Assembly (NCBI RefSeq): GCF_019331675.1
Contig: NZ_JAHBBJ010000001.1
Span: 248,001 to 312,000 of the forward strand
Origin: Bifidobacterium miconisargentati
GTDB taxonomy: Bacteria; Actinomycetota; Actinomycetes; Actinomycetales; Bifidobacteriaceae
DNA length: 64,000 nucleotides
Direction: 5' to 3'
Under the pieces are notes generated by a model. It was not told the DNA's origin. It saw only the letters and a program-made list of their open reading frames with translations, and ran no database searches. The first letter of the stretch is position 1, and the number at the start of each line of letters is the position of its first letter. A program made the translations under genes and the position numbers. Below, piece by piece: positions 59,803-64,000 of this stretch.

Positions 59803-60597
59803 CTATGCCGCGACCTTCATCGCCTCGTACTTTCCGCGAATCAAATCCTCATAGAACGCCACGGCATCCGCGGGCGTTCCGTCATACACGACCGCGTGCT
59901 CGTCCACCACGAGTACGCGGTCGATCGCATATTCGGGGCGGCGAATCATGTCCGTGTCATGCGTGGCAAAGATCACCTGCTCGTTGTAGCTGAACAGCGC
60001 CTTGGCCACATGCATGGTGCCGATCTCGTCCAGTCCCTTGCTGGGCTCGTCCGCCACGATGGCGCTCGGGTTGAAGCTCAATGCTGCGGCGATGGCCAGC
60101 AGATGCCGCTTCTCGGAGTCCAGTTCGCTGGCCTTGGCACGGGCCACCTGGGCCAGATCGAAGTGCGCGAACAGGTTGCCGATGCGCGCATGCCGCTCCC
60201 CCTCGGCGATCTTGTGCTTCTTCAGTGCCTCGGAAACGGCTTCGCTGATGTTCTCCGCACGGTAGAAGCTGTTTGGGATCTCCTCGCGGCGCACCTTGCC
60301 CACCAGATCCTCGATGCGTTTGAGGTCGCGCTTGGATGCCGGGTCGAGTCGTTCCTCCCCGCCCGTGATGGTCACGGTGCCGGCGGTGGCCTTGAGCGAG
60401 CCGTCCAGCAGTCCCAGCAGCGTGGATTTGCCGGCGCCGTTGAGACCGATGACGGCCACGCGCTGTTCGTTGATGGTCAGCGACGTGGGCGCGAGTCCGA
60501 CATGCCCGTCGTCATAGGTGTGCCCGGCTCCATCGAGCGTGAAGGTCAGCGATGCCGGCCGCGGCAGTTCCTTGGGTTTGAAGAATGAGAATCCCAT
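59803..60597 (-). CDS. ECF-type ABC transporter ATPase (orphan)
   Basis: 264 residues, similar to BioM/CbiO-type energising ATPases. Walker A is VIGLNGAGKSTLLGLL near residue 50. Walker B is AIVADEPSKGLDEIG, and the H-loop is IFATHDTD. The ABC signature is degenerate: ASELDSEKRHLLAIAAAL where LSGGQ is expected. No membrane or substrate subunit lies beside it. The start is taken at 60597 (MGFSFF); 60606 is also possible. There is no clear ribosome-binding site, so the message may be leaderless. An open extension through hairpin cluster C is rejected. Confidence 0.85.
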   Translation of the reverse strand: MGFSFFKPKELPRPASLTFTLDGAGHTYDDGHVGLAPTSLTINEQRVAVIGLNGAGKSTLLGLLDGSLKATAGTVTITGGEERLDPASKRDLKRIEDLVGKVRREEIPNSFYRAENISEAVSEALKKHKIAEGERHARIGNLFAHFDLAQVARAKASELDSEKRHLLAIAAALSFNPSAIVADEPSKGLDEIGTMHVAKALFSYNEQVIFATHDTDMIRRPEYAIDRVLVVDEHAVVYDGTPADAVAFYEDLIRGKYEAMKVAA

Positions 60598-60682
60598 GCC
60601 GCCCATTGTAGTGCCGGATGCCACGCCAGGCGCATCCCCGCAGGCATACCGCGGTGTCCACCGGCCGTGATTCGACCCACTG

Positions 60683-60857
60683 GAGATCGTTTGAATACAG
60701 AAAACGGTGCCTTCTATCATCAAACGATCGCAATATGACCGATTCGCGAACGTTTCATGATAGAAAGATCGTTCTTCTGTCCTCAAACGTTCGTTGAAAG
60801 GCCGATCTGCGATTGTTTGGCGCCAGGAGATACCGCCTTCCAGCACCAAACGGTCGC
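60683..60857. repeat. Hairpin cluster C: three 49-bp palindromes at exact 63-bp period
   Basis: Units 60683-60731, 60746-60794 and 60809-60857, each 49 bp with 14-bp spacers, the same geometry as cluster B. Arms include GATCGTTTGA/TCAAACGATC, CGAACGTTT/AAACGTTCG and a third imperfect pair (GTTTGG/CCAAAC), with a second AGAA/TTCT-type block toward the loop. On the minus strand the array begins in the aminotransferase stop: 60857 is the G of TAG. Confidence 0.9.
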
Positions 60858-62158
60858 TAGCAATCCAGCAGCGCGGCGACCGTGTCGAGGACGGCACGGA
60901 TGTTACGCTCGAATTCCCCGGGTTCGGGCAGGAGCGAGACGGCGAGGTAGCCGTTGGATTCCATATCGAAGAAGTAGCCGGGTTGTCCGGTCAGTTGGTG
61001 GTCCGTGATGAGGCGCAGCACCAGTTCGTTCTCGTCGATGACCGAGGGCACGCGCAACAGCACGTTCCAGCCGCCCTCCGCGCGCAGCACGCTCACCAGA
61101 CCGTTGGGGTCGGCATCCAGCAGCTCATGCAGTCGTGCAAGGTTGCCGCGTACCCGTTCGGCTGTCCGTGCGGTCTGGCCGGGAGCGGCGGCCAGCAGGT
61201 CGGGAATCATTGTGGCGATGATGTCGCTCATCGGCAGGTAATCGTCGGCGATGACGTCCAACCGGCGCTTGGCTTCGGCCACATCCTCGGACGGTCCGGA
61301 TACTTGGATCCAGCCGACCTTGGCGTGCGGGGCGGCAAGCATCTTGGAGAAACCGTCCAACGCGAACGTGAGCACGCCCGGTTCGCCGGCCAATCGCGCA
61401 TTGCCGGGGAACGGTTCGAGGGAATAGTCGTAGAAGACCTCGTCGGCGATGAGCGCGATGCCGTGCTCCCGGCAAAGTCGCACCAGGGCCTCGCGTTCGG
61501 ACGGCTTGACGTAGGAGCCGGACGGGTTGTTGGGGTTGATGAGCACCAGCGCGCGGATGCGCGAGCCTTCCGCACTGTCCAGCAGTTCGGCGATGGATGC
61601 GGTGTCGATGAACCATGAACCGTCGAACTGGAGCTGGTATTCGACCGTCTCCACGCCTTCGAGCCGTGCGATGGATTCGATGAGCGGGTAGCCGGGCTTG
61701 GGTGCCAGTACCGCGTCGCCGGGGTCGCACAGCAGTTTGATGAGCCAGGAGTAGGCCTCGGATGTGGAGCTCAGGAGATACAGGTCGTCGGCCGCAACCG
61801 CTGGGAATTTCGCGTCCGCAGTGGGGTCGGTGGACGTCTCTTTCTTGGATTCCGATGAATCGGCGCCTTGCCGGCCCGCCGATGGTGCAGGACCGTTGCC
61901 CGACTCCGCCGCGCGGCTTCCAGCTTCGGCAACGCATCCCTCGCTCAGGAACGTAGCCAGCGATTCGCGCGCGTGGCGCGGTCCGCGAGGGTCGGCGGTG
62001 TACACGCTCGGTACCAATGCCGGGGCCAGCCCATGGCGCGTGGGGTTGGAATCGTTGAGTTTGCCGAGTGCGATGCCAGCCGCCTTGGCCTGTGCTTCGG
62101 CCGCTGCGATGGGGTTCGGGGCGCTGATGTCCACTCGGAAGGAGAAATGCACGGTCAT
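60857..62158 (-). CDS. PLP-dependent aminotransferase, fold type I
   Basis: 433 residues, class I/II aminotransferase. LNDSNPTRHGL at the start, LLSSTSEAYSWLIKLL (cofactor phosphate/ring region), VLINPNNPSGSYV, LIADEVFYDYSL (Asp that pairs with the pyridine N) and the Schiff-base Lys in FALDGFSKMLAAPHAKVGW. After residue 85 it carries a low-complexity Ser/Ala/Gly/Lys insert of about 50 residues. The substrate is unknown. The ATG at 62158 follows GGAGGAC. Its TAG opens hairpin cluster C. Confidence 0.9.
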   Translation of the reverse strand: MTVHFSFRVDISAPNPIAAAEAQAKAAGIALGKLNDSNPTRHGLAPALVPSVYTADPRGPRHARESLATFLSEGCVAEAGSRAAESGNGPAPSAGRQGADSSESKKETSTDPTADAKFPAVAADDLYLLSSTSEAYSWLIKLLCDPGDAVLAPKPGYPLIESIARLEGVETVEYQLQFDGSWFIDTASIAELLDSAEGSRIRALVLINPNNPSGSYVKPSEREALVRLCREHGIALIADEVFYDYSLEPFPGNARLAGEPGVLTFALDGFSKMLAAPHAKVGWIQVSGPSEDVAEAKRRLDVIADDYLPMSDIIATMIPDLLAAAPGQTARTAERVRGNLARLHELLDADPNGLVSVLRAEGGWNVLLRVPSVIDENELVLRLITDHQLTGQPGYFFDMESNGYLAVSLLPEPGEFERNIRAVLDTVAALLDC

Positions 62159-62218
62159 AGTCCTCCACCATAGAACCTGCCATTCCCCGGCGGCCATGCG
62201 CCAGTGCAGCAGGTTCAG

Positions 62219-62267
62219 GCTCCCCTCTCTGAGGGGAGCTGTCGAACGCAGTGAGACTGAGGGGAAG
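62219..62267. repeat. Interspersed repeat, copy 17 (forward)
   Basis: GGCTCCCCTC/GAGGGGAGC hairpin, a weak inner stem (GTCGAACGCAGTGAGAC) and TGAGGGGAAGCC. A decayed copy lies at about 62358-62386 (GACTCCCTCTGTCGGAGGAGCC). Confidence 0.78.
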
Positions 62268-62413
62268 CCTCAGCCAGCTCAATCTCGGAACCCCACTCAG
62301 TCGGAATCGCAATAAAACTCCGCCAAACCAAGATCGATATGAATCCTTGTTTTCGACTCCCTCTGTCGGAGGAGCCAGCGGCGCCGTCTCCAAGTACGCC
62401 GCCCCTCACCCTC

Positions 62414-62460
62414 GGCTCCCTTGTCAGGGGAGCTGGCGGCGAAGCCGACTGAGGGGTAGT
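62414..62460. repeat. Interspersed repeat, copy 18 (forward)
   Basis: CGGCTCCCTTGTCAGGGGAGC with one C lost, inner stem GGCGGC/GCCGAC-like and TGAGGGGTAGTCC, then ATGCCAATCTTGGTTT at 62473-62488. The same motif in reverse lies at about 62318-62343. The 439-bp gap 62159-62597 holds only these repeats and the ppgK terminator. Confidence 0.8.
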
Positions 62461-62533
62461 CCCTTCGGATCATGCCAATCTTGGTTTCGCTAACTTCTTT
62501 GAATCACAACAGTCGTGGTGTACCAAAGCCAAC

Positions 62534-62567
62534 AAAAACTCCCCTCCGGCCGAAGCCAGAGGGGAGT
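62534..62567 (-). terminator. Intrinsic terminator behind ppgK
   Basis: Stem ACTCCCCTC/GAGGGGAGT extended by GGC-CGAA-GCC. On the minus strand it is followed by TTTTTG. It lies 31 bp past the ppgK stop. Confidence 0.87.
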
Positions 62568-62597
62568 CAAAACAGTTATCGCGAACGAGTCACGCCA

Positions 62598-63365
62598 TCA
62601 CTGCTGCTTGGTGCTGGCGTAGTAGGCGGCGCCCACGATGCCGGCCTGGTTGCGCAGCTTGGCGGGCACGATCGGCGTCTTGATGTCCACGTACGGCAGG
62701 AACTTCTCGCTCACACGGCTCACGCCGCCGCCCACGGTGAACAGATCCGGGTTGAAGTACTTCTCCATGAGGCCGTAGTACTTGGTCAGGCGCTTGGCCC
62801 ACTTCTTGTAGCCGAGCTCCTCCTGCTCGCGGATGGCGGAGGAGGCGTACTTCTCGGCGTCCAAGTGCTTGGCGCTCAGGATGATGTGGCCCAGCTCGGT
62901 GTTCGGAATGAGCTGGCCGTTGTAGATGAGGGCGGTGCCAATGCCGGTGCCGAGCGTGGTGGCGATCACCAGACCCTCCTGGCCCTTGGCGGCACCGTAC
63001 TGCACTTCGGCGAGACCGGCGGCGTCGGCGTCATTGACCACCACGACCGGACGGCCGCACGCCTCGGAGAACACCTCGGTGACGTCCACGCCGATCCAGG
63101 ACTGGTCGAGGTTGGCCATGAAGTCGAGCTTCTTGCCGGGCTTGATCGGGGCAGGGAAGGCGATGCCGACCGGAGCGGATTCCGGCACTTCGAAGTGGTC
63201 GAGCTGCTGCTTGACGATGGCGGCGACGGCCTGCGGCGTGGAGACCTCAGGAGTGAGGATCTTCAGTCGCGGTTCGGCGAAATCGCCCTTGGTGAGGTCC
63301 ACGGGTGCGGCCTTGATGCCGGAACCGCCGATGTCGACGCCAAAAGCCTGTGCAGTTTCAATCAT
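62598..63365 (-). CDS. ppgK: Polyphosphate glucokinase
   Basis: Phosphorylates glucose with polyphosphate (and often ATP), 255 residues, ROK superfamily. The phosphate motif is [16 protein letters not shown] near residue 8. The family's [22 protein letters not shown] has the glucose-contact region, then [18 protein letters not shown] and [20 protein letters not shown] with the HII motif ELGHIILS. Length and motifs match actinobacterial PpgK. The ATG at 63365 follows GGAAGGGTC. It is divergent from the nitroreductase across 230 bp that contain no repeat. Confidence 0.94.
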   Translation of the reverse strand: MIETAQAFGVDIGGSGIKAAPVDLTKGDFAEPRLKILTPEVSTPQAVAAIVKQQLDHFEVPESAPVGIAFPAPIKPGKKLDFMANLDQSWIGVDVTEVFSEACGRPVVVVNDADAAGLAEVQYGAAKGQEGLVIATTLGTGIGTALIYNGQLIPNTELGHIILSAKHLDAEKYASSAIREQEELGYKKWAKRLTKYYGLMEKYFNPDLFTVGGGVSRVSEKFLPYVDIKTPIVPAKLRNQAGIVGAAYYASTKQQ

Positions 63366-63595
63366 CGTTGACCCTTCCTTTCCCGAAAAATAGGATTCGT
63401 TTGGTGCACCCAGTCTAACGCGGCCGGAGTGCGACACCAAAGATTTCGCCCGCATACTGCAATCGTGTGCATCAGCTACGTAGTTTGCGTGCCCCGCTAC
63501 ACGGGCGATTCGCCGCCCAGCGCGAATCGGAATGATGAAGCGGACGAAACGACCAATACGCAGGCTCGCCCGGAATCCGCGCGATAATGGGAGGC

Positions 63596-64000
63596 ATGGC
63601 AGAACATACCCAACTCATTGATGCAATCAACATCCGCACCGCCGTGCGCGCCTATGACGCCGAGCCGATCGATGACGACACGGCCCGTCAGCTCGAAATG
63701 ACCCTTCAGCCCATCAACCTGCTGGCCGATCTCAACATCCAGCTGGTGCGCGATCAGCCGAAGGTGTTCGCCGAGGCCAATGCATCCGGTCACCTCACGA
63801 ATGCCGCGAACTATCTGGCCATCGTGGGCCCGAAGGATGACGACGAGGCCAAGGAGCGTGCCGGATTCTATGCCGAGCGCGTGGTGATCGCCGCCACGCT
63901 GCGCGGACTGGGCACGCTGTGGGTGGCCGGTTCGTGGGATCGCGCCGAAGCCGCCAGGCACTGCCGCGTGACCGGCACGCAGGAGCTGTACCTGGGCGTG
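63596..64000 (+). CDS. Nitroreductase-family protein, 5' part
   Basis: 135 residues, cut by the right edge. LIDAINIRTAVRAYDAEPIDDD at the start is the RSxRxF-like FMN phosphate region (here RTAVRAY). YLAIVGPKDDDEAKERAGFYAERVVIAATLRGLGTLWVAGSWDR is the central helix and FMN-contact part. A probable FMN-dependent NAD(P)H oxidoreductase; substrate unknown. GGGAGG lies one base before the ATG, which is close; a non-canonical start cannot be excluded. Confidence 0.85.
   Translation, partial: MAEHTQLIDAINIRTAVRAYDAEPIDDDTARQLEMTLQPINLLADLNIQLVRDQPKVFAEANASGHLTNAANYLAIVGPKDDDEAKERAGFYAERVVIAATLRGLGTLWVAGSWDRAEAARHCRVTGTQELYLGV

Noticed and set aside
60606-60897. N-terminal extension of the ECF-type ATPase through hairpin cluster C
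   Set aside because: The 63-bp period keeps a frame open by chance (21 codons), but the region is palindromic, overlaps the aminotransferase end and has no start signal.

Overview
The window is about 62-64% G+C actinobacterial chromosome. Gene content points to Bifidobacterium, probably the longum/breve group. The signs are the argCJBDFRGH cluster, a polyphosphate glucokinase, DUF3043 and DUF4191 proteins beside a GtrA-free glnA region, and a 925-residue DNA ligase with a large insertion. Species is an inference and cannot be fixed from sequence alone. I found no tRNA, rRNA, CRISPR array, prophage or intact insertion sequence. The interest lies in housekeeping operons, two TPP riboswitches and an unusual amount of palindromic non-coding DNA.

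Layout. 1-8.2 kb: end of an unknown gene, a HAD hydrolase, recN-nadK (ATGA overlap), trkH-trkA potassium uptake, a bactofilin-like beta-helix protein and tlyA. 8.2-17.6 kb (all minus): a small conserved-looking ORF, a HAD-IIA hydrolase, an Arg/Gly-rich TPR protein with an acidic tail, tyrS, a CmpB-type membrane protein, an HD hydrolase, and a TPP-riboswitch-controlled thiS-thiG-thiF-rhodanese operon. 17.6-27.2 kb: the arginine genes, with two near-identical tandem ARG-box pairs over the promoters of argC and argG. 27.2-36.4 kb: a proline/glutamine-rich membrane protein, pheS-pheT, a TrmH-type methyltransferase, and ykoE-ykoD-ykoC (thiamine-precursor ECF transporter) behind a second TPP riboswitch. 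36.4-42.9 kb: M20 peptidase, DUF3043, a lipoamide-dehydrogenase-like flavoprotein, DUF4191 and glnA. 42.9-64 kb: a cytoplasmic GH20 hexosaminidase, a cation-efflux protein, Mrp, ligA, a 1203-residue protein of unknown function, a GT-C-like membrane protein, a frameshifted arylsulfotransferase-like gene, an orphan ECF-type ATPase, an aminotransferase, ppgK and the start of a nitroreductase.

Non-coding structure. (1) Three clusters of 49-bp hairpins lie directly behind minus-strand genes (argH, the GH20 gene, the aminotransferase). In two clusters there are exactly three units at an exact 63-bp period, and the last base of the array is the G of the gene's TAG stop. In the third the period is 61 bp and the two intact units are perfect 21-bp-arm palindromes. 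Sequences differ between units, but the arms change together. (2) About 18 copies of a GGCTCCCCT/AGGGGAGCC double-hairpin interspersed repeat occur, with compensatory changes in the inner stem. Some sit inside larger unrelated inverted repeats, and one carries a 98-bp insertion. (3) Two palindromes with the half-site CGTATGCA lie upstream of the bactofilin-like gene. (4) A 12-bp-arm palindrome with TGTCAG repeats lies upstream of argH. I regard the hairpin clusters as the best candidate for something not yet described.
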